Positions 1-24,505 of a stretch of 64,000 nucleotides of DNA are shown piece after piece. Origin of the DNA: Crambe crambe. Its lineage: Eukaryota > Porifera > Demospongiae > Poecilosclerida > Crambeidae. The first letter of the stretch is position 1, and each line of letters starts with the position of its first letter. A program made the translations under genes and the position numbers. Under the pieces are notes generated by a model. The model worked only from the letters and a program-made list of their open reading frames with translations, was not told the DNA's origin and did no database searches. The stretch is from contig OZ004589.1 in the NCBI GenBank assembly GCA_963924555.1, positions 5,518,001 through 5,582,000 on the forward strand. The letters are read 5' to 3'.

Positions 1-627
1 CCTCAGTCGACTCCCTAGTGGTGTGGGGCTCTGTGCTCACCCCCAATTTTATATATATTGAAAATGGAATAAGTTAACCTTAATTAGGTTAACCTTCGTG
101 TACATGACATGTGTAAAAGTGTGAGGACATACAGATATGGTACTCCAATTTCCTTTATCAGCTACTCTCATATTAGGATGGGTGTGTGTGTAAACCAGCA
201 AGTCCACACGTTCTATTAACATGCACCAAAAATAGGTTTACCACTGCATTGATTGTAGTTAGAGTCTGATGCAATCTCCATGCATGCAGCGCAGTAGATT
301 TGCATGCTAATGGCATGCTGACAGCATACATGATTGATAGATAATAGATTGATATTCATACTCACTTGAACCACCCCAATAAGTCCACCAAGGAAAAAGG
401 AAAAGACGGCAATCTGTGGATTAGAGAGATAACATATCATATGCATACATGCATGAATGGCCAGCCACTTACAGCAGAGTGATCAAAGTCAGCCACCGAA
501 TTAACAAAGTAATAATCTGCAAGAGAGTTCAAATTCATAGTAATACTTTTCCCTGTATCTAGTCATGTGCTGGCTACTTCAAGACCAAATTTCATTTAAT
601 AAAATATTAGTTCTGCTAAACACAGTG

Positions 628-708
<81 letters not shown>

Positions 709-3700
709 TGTATTAAACCCAATGCATGCTTCTGCTGGACTTATCCAATTTCTCCAGCCAATAATAATAAGCTTAATACTGATAGCTATAATTATGAAGA
801 AGTCATTTTACTAGTTGATGAAATTGTCCTGTCATGTGTTCTATAATGGTTGGACTACATATGTATCCCCACACCAAGTTTCAACCCAAGGCTATTAGTA
901 TATCTAGATAGCTACCTACATTTATTATACACTCACCAATGGTGCGTAAAGTAGCAATGAGAGGATTGTAGCGATAAGCTAAAAGAATAAAAATTATATA
1001 ATAATTTATTGTACTATTAATAACACCTTCAAAGATTCTGCTTTGGAGGTGGATCTGTGGAAGCTTTGGACCTGGACTTTACTCACCCGTAACTGCCACA
1101 CAGGAAGTGACTGATATTCATACGTACATATTATCTCGTCACACCCAGTCAGTGACTGACATCAGTATAAGATTGAAATACATAGGGCCCACTCTTTAAT
1201 GAGCAGCCTTTGATGATTTCGTTTTGTCCCTATCCTTCTATACCATGTTACTTTATCCTCATGGTAACTGGACACATGAGACCAAATCACCACAACTATG
1301 CTTAACCTTCCAGCACCAATCAAATTTTCTAGCTATAATCGTGTCAATTCTCTCAGTTGTAACAGACAACTTATAATTATATTGGACACAATCATTGATT
1401 GATTCCACTCACCAAAGAATGCACACAGCCAGATTCCAAGCAGCAGAGCTATCAGGACTTGTCTGCATGTTTATAAATAACAAGGTAATAAAGGAGTGTG
1501 TGTACCTTACAGAGGGGTGCAACCCAGCTCCACCCCCCCCCCCCCCCCCCTTGTAAGAGAGAGGAGTTACCTGAACACTATAGCAATCACTGCAGTCAGT
1601 ATAGGAGGTAATAGAGTCACTGGTCCTGGAATAGCCATGAAGTTCTAAAGAAACAATATACAATTCTTGTTATATTAATATGCTTGTACATACGTGGTTT
1701 AAAGGTCAATTGGTAACGCGCATGCGTGTCACTTGTGGCAACATGCATAATTCAAAGCAAGGAAAGACGGATTGAGCCGCAGAGCGGCTTGATACACCCA
1801 AGCACTCGAGTTTCTAGCTATGGACTTGACTCAACAAATCTTGACGCTCTATGTTACAAAGAGGTGAGGGGAGAAAGAAAGAAAAACGGTTCAAAGGTCA
1901 ATAGCTACTGTAACTGCAGCAAGCCTAGCCAGGCTGGTGAAGATAGAAACAAGCAAGGGGCTGGAGACTGCAGTAAGCCTAGGCCAGTGGTGAATGCATG
2001 GCTGCAGCAAGCCTAGATAGCAAGCAAGATGCCAGAGAACTGCATAGGAAAAGCCTCACTGAAGGAAGAAGAGCACAGCATAGGCTTAGCTAGAAGGAAC
2101 CAGCCCCAAAAGCATGCAATTTCAAATGCAAAATAAGATTGCCACAGATTTTGTGTGGGTGCAGGCTAGTTATTATTATTATTATTATTATGTATAATAA
2201 CTAGATATTATACGTAACTGACATTTCTACTCTGTGATACTTTCTATCAGGTCTCACTATGATTGTTTACTCACCACTGTCTGCGTGGGGCAGAAAAGTT
2301 CCCCTATTGTTAAAGTGTTATTTGGTTCAGTGAATGGCTCAGTGCTGAAGTCAAAGAGAAGATTATGAGACCCCTGAGAAATATTAAAGAGATACACAAT
2401 CATAATAACAACACAATTGTAGTGCACATGATGGTGAAGTATATCCATGCAGGTACAGTACATTACTAACCGAGGAATCTATTGTCAGGTCTATATTGAA
2501 GATGAAAGTTGGTCCATCCCCTGTACGGTTGTATACACCATCAGTGACTTTTTTACCAGTTTCTGTAATACGAGAAAGGAGATTATTCAATGCAGGTACT
2601 TATGTACAAAAAATTCTTAGGATACTCAGGGAGGTATTACACTGTTATCTACTTTGTATGCATAATATTGGAGCCCCTCAATATAATGCTCATCGAAAAA
2701 ACAACAACATCATTTTGTTATTTTCATTTGGGGGGATTACTTGTACCACCTGTTTCTGAATTCAATATTTCTCATGTCACTATGATACCTTCTTGAAACA
2801 CTGCATAGAAGACTTGATCTGGTACGGGTTCATAGTCGGGTTGAAAAAACGGAGGAAGGGTCACTTTCACAGCAAAATTCACACTGAAAATGACAAATGT
2901 CAATCAATCGATCAAATTAAAGCATTGAATGTCATCCTTTTAGCATATAAATGGTACTGCCATAGGAAGCCATACAGAAATGTATGCAAATAATATCAGT
3001 TATGAATTAATATACCGTATTCGCGCGTTATTAGGCGCATCTCGCTAATAAGCGCACATTCATTGTTAGGCGCTGGTTTTCTTGCTGCACTAACTACCCT
3101 TTGTTAAGCGCTCCTTACTTATAAGCTCTATTTCTGCTTCTTCTGGCTTATTTGTGTTCTCTTACTGGTTTAGCAACTCTTTGCTAAGCTTACCTCACTT
3201 AAAACTGTGTTTCTGCACAGAACTGCCACTTACTGCTGGTTCTTCACGCTCGCTTCACGTGGTACTCAAATTAATCCCCACCCAAATTAAATTATCCATC
3301 TCGCTGTTAGGCGCATACTCGCTGTTAAGCGGTGGTTTTCTTCCTGTGGAGATATAAGCGCATACGCCTAATAACGCGCGAGTACGGTATTAGGTCATAG
3401 AGCTAGAGGCAAGTAGTCTGATAATTATGCTCAATACTTGTTTTTGGAATATTATTGCAGGCACATGCTACTACAAGTGGATGACAAATTTGATATGTAC
3501 TTTGATCTCTACTTAGCTGATGATGTAAGTGCTCTGCTGTCTATGGTTCAAAGCATTCTATGACTTCAAAACATTCTAATCTTGGGGGAAGTCCAAGAAG
3601 TTAAGTTCTATTTAGCTGTGGCATCATGTGAGGATTGAAACCACATCACTGTAAAATATTATCACCCAATAATCATTGTAAACAAAACCATAAAGCAACA

Positions 3701-4329
3701 GGGCTGGACATGTGCAGTAATATACAATGAACAAAGCAGCCATACATGAAGTCACTTGACTACAGCTATTTGCACCTTGATCATCATTACAACTACTAGA
3801 ACTTTCTCAATTCTTAACCAAATTTCAAATTTTTAAAAACAGCTCATAGAGTGGGTGATAAGCTCTCATCTGGTATTTTAAATATAAAATTTGGTCAGGA
3901 ATTGAGAAAGTTAGAGGAGATATAGTGAATGATCAAGGGATCAAGTGAGTACAAATGGACTTCAGCCACATTAACTTTTTAACTGGTATCTAGTGAAGAA
4001 TTGAAGTCATAATATTGATATCACATGCTCAAGATGCCAAAATGAACGCTTCAATAGTTGCACAACATGCATAGCTGATAAATACCCTTAGAGATACTGG
4101 CATGCCAATGGTATGGTAGCTAGATAGCTGGAGATACTTACTCTGTCAGGACAACATTGGTTTGCAATGGAGCTTCAATTTTAATGGAACAGCCTGTGCT
4201 ATTTTCAGTGCTATTGTCACGCAGCTGGGAATTGAAACTGCTGGTACTCAGTACTGGAAACCATCGACGAGCAGCAGTGCAGGTAGAGAGAACCAATACT
4301 GTGATCGAGATGAACACTGCCCACTTCAT
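1..4329 (-). CDS. NhaC-type antiporter-like membrane protein, copy A (partial; continues past the left edge)
   Basis: Nine exons are visible on the minus strand: 4142-4329, 2789-2883, 2471-2562, 2275-2373, 1571-1644, 1413-1462, 937-978, 473-516 and 366-413; the 3' part lies outside the window. Every junction is GT-AG and the reading phase closes. The ATG at 4329 opens a hydrophobic signal peptide (MKWAVFISITVLVLSTCTAA). Exons 1-4 then encode a secreted-type domain with NxS/T sites, ending near FCPTQTV. From exon 5 the protein becomes membrane-spanning (PGPVTLLPPILTAVIAIVF, LLLGIWLCAFF, FSFFLGGLIGVVQ), resembling the start of Na+/H+ antiporter NhaC (Pfam Na_H_antiporter). Exons 5-9 have exactly the lengths of the same exons in copy B (74, 50, 42, 44, 48), so the two genes arose by tandem duplication. 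Substrate and direction of transport cannot be read from the sequence. Confidence 0.85.
630..705. repeat. (CT)n microsatellite, about 38 units
   Basis: An uninterrupted CT run inside an intron of NhaC-like A. Confidence 0.98.
3012..3390. mobile_element. Inverted-repeat element (MITE-like), about 380 bp, with internal TTAGGCGC words
   Basis: The ends are imperfect inverted copies: left ataccgtattcgcgcgttat, right (reverse complement) ataccgtactcgcgcgttat, extending about 25 bases. Inside, words like ttaggcgc, taagcgc and gttaagcg recur in both orientations. It lies in an intron of NhaC-like copy A. It has no coding capacity. Confidence 0.8.
3769..3957. mobile_element. Foldback element, family with copies at 54376 and 59631
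   Basis: The outer words tttgcaccttgatcat and atgatcaagggatcaag face each other. The inner part shares gataagctctc, aatttggt and atagtgaatgatcaagg with the element at 59631-59810. Confidence 0.65.
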
Positions 4330-4693
4330 ATCGCTAGTCTACAGTGATGCATCAATTTAAACTCTGAAGCATCCCGTCTTTCTTTTCTAGCTGGTGGGAG
4401 CAAGCAGGAGCGAAGAGGACTTGCAGTTGCACCAGCTATCGTGGGTGGGGTCAGTCACGAGTTAATTAATTCCGAGCTCGAGTTAATTAATCGGTTACCA
4501 AGCACCGCGGACCGGCGCGGGGCGCTATTATTTAAATTTTATTTGGGTTCAAAATTAATATTATGCATAGTGATTCATGATATCAAAGGAGAATGTTCAC
4601 TGATATCAGATGATACCTACAACAAAGAGAGATTGAATTAGTATTCTCATGAATTCACACAATTATTGTGATTGCAATGGAGTCTTGAGACTC
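4330..4693. other. Intergenic spacer between tandem NhaC-like genes
   Basis: This holds the 3' flank of copy B and the presumed promoter of copy A (both minus strand). A GC-rich patch (accgcggaccggcgcgggg, near 4504-4522) and AT-rich ttaattaa words are visible. No further coding region is seen. Confidence 0.5.
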
Positions 4694-15878
<11,185 letters not shown>

Positions 15879-15967
15879 ATTTACAAATAACATAGCACCT
15901 AGCATAAGCCACGTGATCGGCTGAGCTGCGCACGCGCAGCTAGCTACTATGCGCATGTGCATACTAT
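15879..15967. promoter_or_regulatory. Very short spacer and candidate core promoter between ERCC4 stop and NhaC-like B start
   Basis: Only 89 bases separate the ERCC4 stop codon from the ATG of the next gene on the same strand. The gap holds a CACGTG E-box (15910-15915) and two NRF1-like alternating GC words, tgcgcacgcgca (15927-15938) and gcgcatgtgc (15951-15960). It must therefore carry both the 3' end signals of ERCC4 and the promoter of NhaC-like B, unless the two share a transcript. Confidence 0.5.
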
Positions 15968-18900
15968 CTATTTTCTGGTTTTTGATTTAGAAGCAGTGCT
16001 ATTATTACTAGCAAGTTGCAACTGAGAATGGAGGAAGCTCCACAACAGTCCAGCATTTGCATCATTCTCAAGAATGTCCTCCAAGTCTTTCTCGCTCAAT
16101 TTCACCAACTCCTTCAAATCTTTCACTTTCTCCATCACTCGTCTGTAGAACAATAATGAATAGAGTAATTACACAAGAACCACATTAATGGACCATATGA
16201 TTTGCTCTACCTGTAGTTCTTTGTATTAATCCCAGGAAGCTTGAGCAAGAAATCCTGTCAAAAGAGTCAAAAAAATGTTTTATCAGCAGCATTTGATGGG
16301 AACCAGGCTATGAAAAACTGTACTCTTAAAAAGGGAGGACAGCACCATAAAAATTAAAATTTTAAAACGTCCATATCTTCATTATACTACCCCTTATAAG
16401 CTTGATTTAGGTCTCAAAAGAGAGCTCTCTTATAGAGCTTTCCAATGGTGTACTTAGTTACAACTTTACACCCCCATATGCAAGACCTGACATGACCTCA
16501 GAAATTAAAAAAATTCTTTTAAATTACCACATACTTAGGAGGCCTTTGATACTCCTATCATAGCTTCTACGGGCCTAGCTGCTTTGAATGAACGAAGGGA
16601 TTTCAAGGGGGGGTATGGTTCCAAAGAAAAAAAGGTAAATGTGAAAAAAGATACTCGTTTCGACATCTCCCTTCATATGTTTGGAACCATACCCCCCCCT
16701 TGAAATCCCTTCGTTCATTCAAAGCAGCTAGGCCCATAGAAGCTATGATAGGAGTATCAAAGGCCTCCTAAGTATGTGGTAATTTAAAAGAATTTTTTTA
16801 ATTTCTGAGGTCATGTCAGGTCTTCCATTATATGGGGAGGGGGGGGGGGTGTAAAGTTGTAACTAAGTACACCATTGGAAAGCTCTACAAGAGAGCTCTC
16901 TTTTGAGACCTAAATCAAGCTTATAGGGGGTAGTATAATGAAGATATGGACGTTTTAAAATTTTAATTTTTATGGTGCTGTCCTCCCTGTTGGGGGGTGT
17001 TCTTTAATTAATACACCACTTAATAGTGTGGTGTACAGTTATATAGCTAAGATTTTTTGGACTCTGGACTGGGGCAGTGGCAGGGTTCTAGTAGCCAAGA
17101 TGTTTTGGCTCTGGACTCCGTGGCAGGATTCTAATCTGAACGTTCGAACTGGTACGGAATTAAATTTTTAGTAACCCACAGGCCACAGCAAGTTCCAACT
17201 TTGTTTTGTTACTTACATCAGAGAGAGCAGTAGGTATGGTGTATGGTGACTGACTTACCTGAGCAGTTGCACTGTATGTGGCACCCTCTATACTCCCAAG
17301 GGTATCCTGACCTATCGCCATAGCAACCTCAGGATCAGGCTGCATTTGATCTTGCTATGAGGGAGAGAAGGAGGGAAGGGAGGGAGAGAGTGTGGAGGGA
17401 GAGAGAGGGAGGGAGGGAGAGAGAGGGAGGGAGGGAAGGAGAGAGAGGAAGGGAGGGAGGGAGGGAGAGAGGGAGGGAGAGAGGGTGGAGGGAGAGAGAG
17501 AGAGAGAGGGAGGGAGGGAGAGAGAGAGGGAGGGAGGGAGGGAGAGAGAGAGGGAGGGAGGGTGGGAGGGAGAGAGGGTGGAGGGAGAGAGAGAGAGAGA
17601 GAGGGAGGGAGGGAGGGAGAGAGAGGGAGGGAGGGTGGGAGGGAGAGAGAGAGAGGGTGGTGGGAGGGAGAGAGGGTGGGAGGGTTGTAAGAGAGGGAGT
17701 GAGGGTGGGAGAGAATAAAGGTTCAGAAATGAATATACAGGTAGTGCAACCCCTCAACGTGGAGAGTTTTCTTAAGATGCGAGCAAGCAAACAACCTCCA
17801 TGTTACTGGCTTTAAAATAATTATACCTTTAGCTCTTCAAATAGTTCAGCTGTAGCATGTGGACTGCTGCACCAAAGAATTCTCAGCTGTGGACATCGGA
17901 TAAAAAGATAACCAAACACTTTACTCTGAGGGTTTGAGTGATTTACGTACATTGGGGAAATGGAGAGTCAGTAGAACAAGCTTTGAGGACACATTATGAG
18001 CAGAAATCTCGCTGTGTAAGGAAGACTTGCTCTACAGGAAAGTAGAGGCTCAAGTTATAATGGTAGCACCCAGATTGAAAAATTAATGGAGCACTGCATT
18101 TCTAAATGGCATTTACTAATATCAATATCACAGGGTTAATTCTGATGGGGAGAGGAAGCCAGACCTACACAATGCACACGGAAAATTTAATTTTTGCCTC
18201 CTGACCACACCCATTTTACCACTCTAGCTACCTCCAAATAACTTCAGCTAACAGTAGAATCAAATTGTACGTAGAGAACTAAGAATAGCATTGCCCATGT
18301 GTACAGTAATTGTACGTAGAGAACTAAGAATAGCATTGCCCATGTGTACAGTAATTGTACGTAGAGAACTAAGAATAGCATTGCCCATGTGTACAGTAAT
18401 TGTACGTAGAGAACTAAGAATAGCATTGCCCATGTGTACAGTAACTTGAATTTTCTGGGGTGGGGAAATCCCCTACCTCCGTATGCATCATCACTTAGCA
18501 CTCCGACCCATGCATAACTGACCTGCAGAGAAAATGGTTTATTTTCATCAAATTCTATGAGCAAAACTGGCTTCTTATAATGTCTTGTCATTGCAGTCAC
18601 TTGATTATACCTGCAACATGTGCATCACATGTGCATCACATGTGCATCACATGTATATATGCATCACATGATTAGTGCATGTGTGTGATACAGTGGAACC
18701 TCTAAGAAGAGGACAACTGGACCCCTTTCCCATATAGCATTAGTACATTTTTAACCTCTCTCGAAGTACAAAGCACAAAGTGGCTGGTCCCAAAGTGTCA
18801 AGGTTCCTCTGTATTATACTCACAGCCTTCCAGAGTTTAACGAGCCAATCAGATCACTCACGCTCTTTCTTTCGACACATATATCTGGGGTCAGTATGTA

Positions 18901-19693
18901 ATCACCAACCTATGAGGATCAGGAATGTTGTTTATTTGTTTGTTTGTTTGTTTGTTTGTTTGTTTGCTTATTGTTAGTCTTTCATACTTCCAAGGTTAGA
19001 GGAGATATTTCCATCCCTCGCTTATGCACAATGAAGGGGAGGGAACTGCGAAACTCACGGATGTCAACTAGAACCTGCAGCCAATGAACAGAACTGATTC
19101 AGAATATGTATCTTATTCAGTGGAATTACATGTGGAATGGAACGGAAAAGTGATGGAATGGAACGGAAAAGTGATGGAATGTCATGAAGTATGGAACAGT
19201 GGAATGGAATAACCAAATTCTTGAGGCAATACTATCATGATCAAAGGGGAAGAAAAATCGCCCTGTAATAGGTGAATAGATGTACGTGAAAAGCCTACAC
19301 ACTGTTATTCTGAACTGGCTCTAGCCACTGTCATCCATGATGCCTTGATTTCTTCATGTAAACAATTACCAATCGTCCACATTGAGAAGTAACTGCATAC
19401 GTAAGTATTGTGAGTGGTTTACTTACTCTGTGAGATCCATTGCCACCATTGGCTGTTCTTCTTCCACCAGCTTTCCTTGTGTTGACAGGTTCCAGTGATG
19501 CAGAGGAGGAGGCGCCGTCTCGACGCAGTTGGGAACAGTCTCCAACCCTCCCCTCCCGATCCACAGGCACCACCATATGCTAACAAGAAGAGAGGAAAGT
19601 TGTAACAGTAACAGACAGTCACTGGACCTGCTCAGTCCTCATGGATCTATTTTCTGTTATTCCTCAAAGAAATGGCTCAAATGGTTTAAGTTA

Positions 19694-19740
<47 letters not shown>

Positions 19741-22700
19741 GCTTGCTTGTTGCTCTTTCAATCATATAACTTACAGCTTTTTCTCTTATCAGTTGATGGA
19801 AAGCCTCTTTTTCCTTTCGCAGAGAAGTGAGATATTTCTGCATAATATATGATATGTGAAACTGATAGACACATCTAAAGTGTGCTCTAAGCTGACGAGT
19901 CTTCGTAACCCTCCCCTCCCCCCCCCCCCCCCCCCCCCCCAGCTGATTTTATATAAAATAATAGAGAACCTGTTCCTCCACAGAGCTATCATACAGGAGA
20001 AAGTAGACCCTTAGGGGCATGCCTGGATGTGATGCCTTAAAAACCTGGATTGATATAAATAACACGTACCAACTTCTTTATCAGTGCAATCCCATAACTA
20101 AGTAACAGTAATAATTCTTCCTGCCCAATCTATATTCACTATCAGAAGAAAATGTAAGGATCGTTCTCATGGTAAACACACATCAATAACATGGTAAAGG
20201 ATCATCATCCTCACAGATCAATAATATGGTAAAGGATCATCAATAATATGGTAAAGGATCATCCCTACAACTGACATGGGATATACGTAGCATTACGTAA
20301 TTACATAGCTATCATAGAGTTTTGTAACTTCTGTTAGCAAACATAGCAAAAAAATACAAGCAAAAGATCAAGTTGAACTGACCTCTATCTGTCGGATGTA
20401 CTGTACTTGAGCATCGTACATCACAATGTATTTTGGTTTCAGCTCACCAAGTATTTTGGTGAAGTGGTAAGGGTTCCTGCATGTGAAAAAGCACACATTA
20501 ACTGTACTGACTGTGAAGAGTCTTGCTATTTACCCTTTACCGACCCAAGGAAAAGACCTAGTCTTGCGATCTACACCCAAGGGAAAGACTTAGTCTTCCC
20601 ACCGGGAAGAACTGAAGGCATAGTGGTCCAACATGCCTGGGGAGAACCCTGTTGTATGTGCTTATGTATTGTTGTGTCCACATACATGTACGTACTCTGA
20701 ACTACTGAGCGAGTGCAGTATGACTACCAGTCCAGAGAGGACACCAAAGGCATCTCCTTGCTGGGGAGCTGGCTTCAAGACGGGCTTCACGCCTCCTCCT
20801 TCCATCTCATCCTCAAATATCATCATCTCCAACTCCTGCAACTCCTGATAACAAGAAAGTAGCAACTACATGTAGGTAGCATGCATGCCTGTTATAATTA
20901 TACACATGTGCCATGCATGTGTCATGCAACATGTACCATGCATGTCTCATGCATGCATAATCCCTCCCTAAAATATTCAGGACACTTTTTGGGATCCCTT
21001 GGATTAAGGACACTCCTTAATCAGAACACTTATTAGAGGTTCCACTGCATGTACATGTGCCATGCATGTGCCATACAGTATATTTGTAATATGTACCATA
21101 TACATGTACATACATGTGAGAATTCTTCAATTTCGTCTTCTTTCTCACCATCATACCCACACCTGAAAAGAATTTAATCAATCACTCAGTCAGCAGAAGG
21201 ACAAGGAGGAAAGAATCGAAGGAGGGTGGAGGAAGGAGAAGGAATAGGATGGGTGGAAGAAGATCAAAGAAAGGGGAGGAGTTATAAGGGGTGGAAGGGA
21301 AACGGGGATGAAATGAAACCACAAGAGTTACATACATGATAATCATAACATTCCACATACTCATCAGTAGTATCCACTTTCTCAGGTTCTAATTTCCTCT
21401 TCTTGCTGAGCGGTTCTTCTTTCGTGGCTTCCTTCCCTCTTCTGCCCTTACCAGCTGATGGCTTCTTCTTCCTCTTCTTCCCTGACTTCTCCTCCTCAGC
21501 CCGAGGGTCAACAGGGGAAGTCCTCTTCTCTGATTGGTGAAAATAGGATCGATCATTAATTTTAATAACAAAAATTTCCCAATTCAATTTACACATACTG
21601 TTAGTGAGTCCATTCAGCTGCTTGGAAGCAATCAATCTCTGGAACTGTCGCTGAAGAAGCTTGTGCCCACCAACACACAAATACTGCGCAAGACAAGAGG
21701 AAATTGTATGTATGTATGTATGTATGTATGTATGTATGTATGTATGTATGTATGTATGTATGTATGTATGTCATCTTCATGAAAAAGAATGTTAGCAATA
21801 CCTCTCTCAACTGGTAACATGTTCTATCGTCATTGCAGATAATCAAAATCTTTCCAGCATCATCTACATACATACATACATACATACATACATACATACA
21901 TACATACATACAAATAAATACGTACACACAATATGAAACAAAAGTTTGTTCCATGACCTCATTATGTCTTCTTCATGAGAGAGTACATACCTTGAGCACT
22001 GGACTTGTTATCTTTGCGAATTTCATCAAGAACCATCGAAAGCAAGTGCCACTTTGGACTCTCTTCTAGCAACAAATCTGCACTCAGAATGTGTGCAATT
22101 ATAAAGATGCATACATATGCAAACATGTCATGTCCATGAACAGCCCACACAGAATGATATGACACCTGCTCCACACCAACCCATCCAACAAACACCCCCC
22201 CCCCCCCCCCCCCCCCCCTTCCCTCAATCAGTTGAGCTTACGATAGTGATGGTTATGAAATGAAGCACACACCTTGGGAATCTGCCACACCCTCTTCCAC
22301 AGGACAGGTTGCACTGCGGGGGGAAATCACACACCAATCTTAGATCATAAAATTATTAACTATGTACATACGTGGAAGTCTTGTCCACTTTCTTATCTTT
22401 TGGAACACCAAACACTCTCTCTCGTGCTTTCTGCATGAAAGTACACAATTTTATGATTATTCCGACAGCTGAGGGAATTGCTTATTGAGAATTCTTGTAC
22501 GTACAGACATTCTAGTCTAATAAAACCGTGGTAACCATTCGGTACACTCATAAGTAGTAAACTTGCCCCCACAATTCTTCGCTTTTCCCTATAATACTGA
22601 TCTTAGGGGGTAAGTCCCTATTGTAGGAGGAGTGAGCGGGTAAGCTCCAGTTTATCCAAGGTCATTATGTGAAATGAAATGCGTATGACATTAGGACATG

Positions 22701-24473
22701 CAATAATACTTACTGCAAAGAGCATGTTAGAAGCATCCATGAAGGCCCAGGTCGAATCACTGGAAAACTTCCTCTTGTTGTCACCAGATCTACGTACGTG
22801 CGTGTGTACATACATAAGTAAGTACAAAGGTGTGTAGCTAAACAACACCACACATGTAAGGAATTGACAGGCATACAGACTAGATACAGACTAGGAATAA
22901 CATGTTGCTCAGTCATAGGCAAATATCAGCACCTATTCCTGCTATTTCAACCTTCCTAAAGAAGAGATCACATAATATTCCTGGGGTAACCACTTGTAAC
23001 CACTATGCAAGTCCCACCACTTGGGAGGTGGTCTAATTATAGCTGGAATTGGGGGGGGGACATGTCAGAGTGGTCATAAATAGGGAGGTGCGTCTCCTTT
23101 AGGTACAAGAGCCTCGAGGCTATCAGTTGAGGTGGAAATCTTACTGTTTTTACAGTGAGTGTGAAATTTTGTTGCCAGTACCGGTGTCATAAAGTTTCGG
23201 GGACCCCCTATTTTAGGGATCCCCGTCCCCAAATCTATGCAGATATGGGGATCCCCGTCCCTAAATCTACGTAGATATGGGGACCCCCGTCCCCATATCT
23301 ACAGTAGATTTGGGGACCCCTATGTAGATATGGGGACCCCAGCCTGTTTTGTCTAGCAGACTAGCAGAGGTGTAACTAGCAGTGTTTTGTGCATTGGTCA
23401 GGCAAATACTCCCACTGGTCAGCTAGGCTCTCCCCCATTAACTGTAACCGGAGTGGTATGAAGAATCTGGAGGTGTCGGTAGCTATCAGAATTACTAATT
23501 ACTGAAGTTATGCAAACTGCATTAATGTTGTAGCTAGACTCTCCCTGAAGTGAGGCCATCAGGATGTGGAAGATATGTTGGCTTGTATAAATGCCTGACC
23601 TGCCCCAGCACTACACCTATGTCTAGGGACCCCCAGCTCTTGCAGCTTTTATATCAGAGAGTGCGATTGTTCAGTACTTTTGGAAATCCTTGGTAGCTAG
23701 TGATGCAGTTATTGGCTCGCCTCCATAATACCTCAGTTATCATGATGCAGTTATTGTGGTCTACTTGCTTGAAATAGTATTGGCTATTTGAAGAGCTTTG
23801 GCTTTGGCTATTTGTATAACTATTAGCCTGTGATAGGTGGGTTAGTTGTGCTATTTTGGTTCTGAAATTGCCCTTTGGTTGCCAAATTGTACTTGCTTCG
23901 CTCGCACAATTTTGGCAACCATGGATGGACTATTTCAGAACCCTATTTTATCCAAATAGCACTACTACTACTACTACATGGGCGTAGCCAGGGGTGGTTC
24001 GGGTGGTTCGGTCGAACCACCTTTTTTCAAAATGAATAAAAATTTTAAGCGCGAGCGCACTCGGGTTCGTTCGTGTAATCGCTCTAAGCTAGAGAGAAAC
24101 GAGTAGAGACTTATTATTTTCGTCCAGAAAAGGTCATTTTTACTTATAACTCAGCCCTACTGAGCAGTTAGTGGCTAAGTGCCTGAGACTATGACTATAA
24201 AGTATAAATCTTGCTGTAAAAACTGTACAGGTATAGCTAGCTAGCAGATTGTGAAGAAGTCGTACCATCTTCATCATCTACTCATCTTCATACTTTCCCT
24301 ACCTTCATATCCTGCATTGCAGCTGCTAGCTAAGTCATTGTTTTTTATCAAAAGAGGGTGTGATTATACGAAAGTGGGCGTGGTCAGGCCAAAATTTTTT
24401 CCGCGCTACTGCGCAAATATTTTAGAACCCCCCCCCCCCCCCCCCCCCTTGCAAAACTCTGGCTACGGGCCTG

Positions 24474-24505
<32 letters not shown>

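Noticed and set aside
17335-17815. Frames across the GGGAGA tract
   Set aside because: Simple-sequence artefact in an ERCC4 intron.
21120-21175. A longer ERCC4 exon beginning TGTGGGTATGATGG
   Set aside because: Using the strong acceptor puts a stop in frame with the preceding exon. Only a shorter 30-base exon fits the phase, and even that is uncertain.
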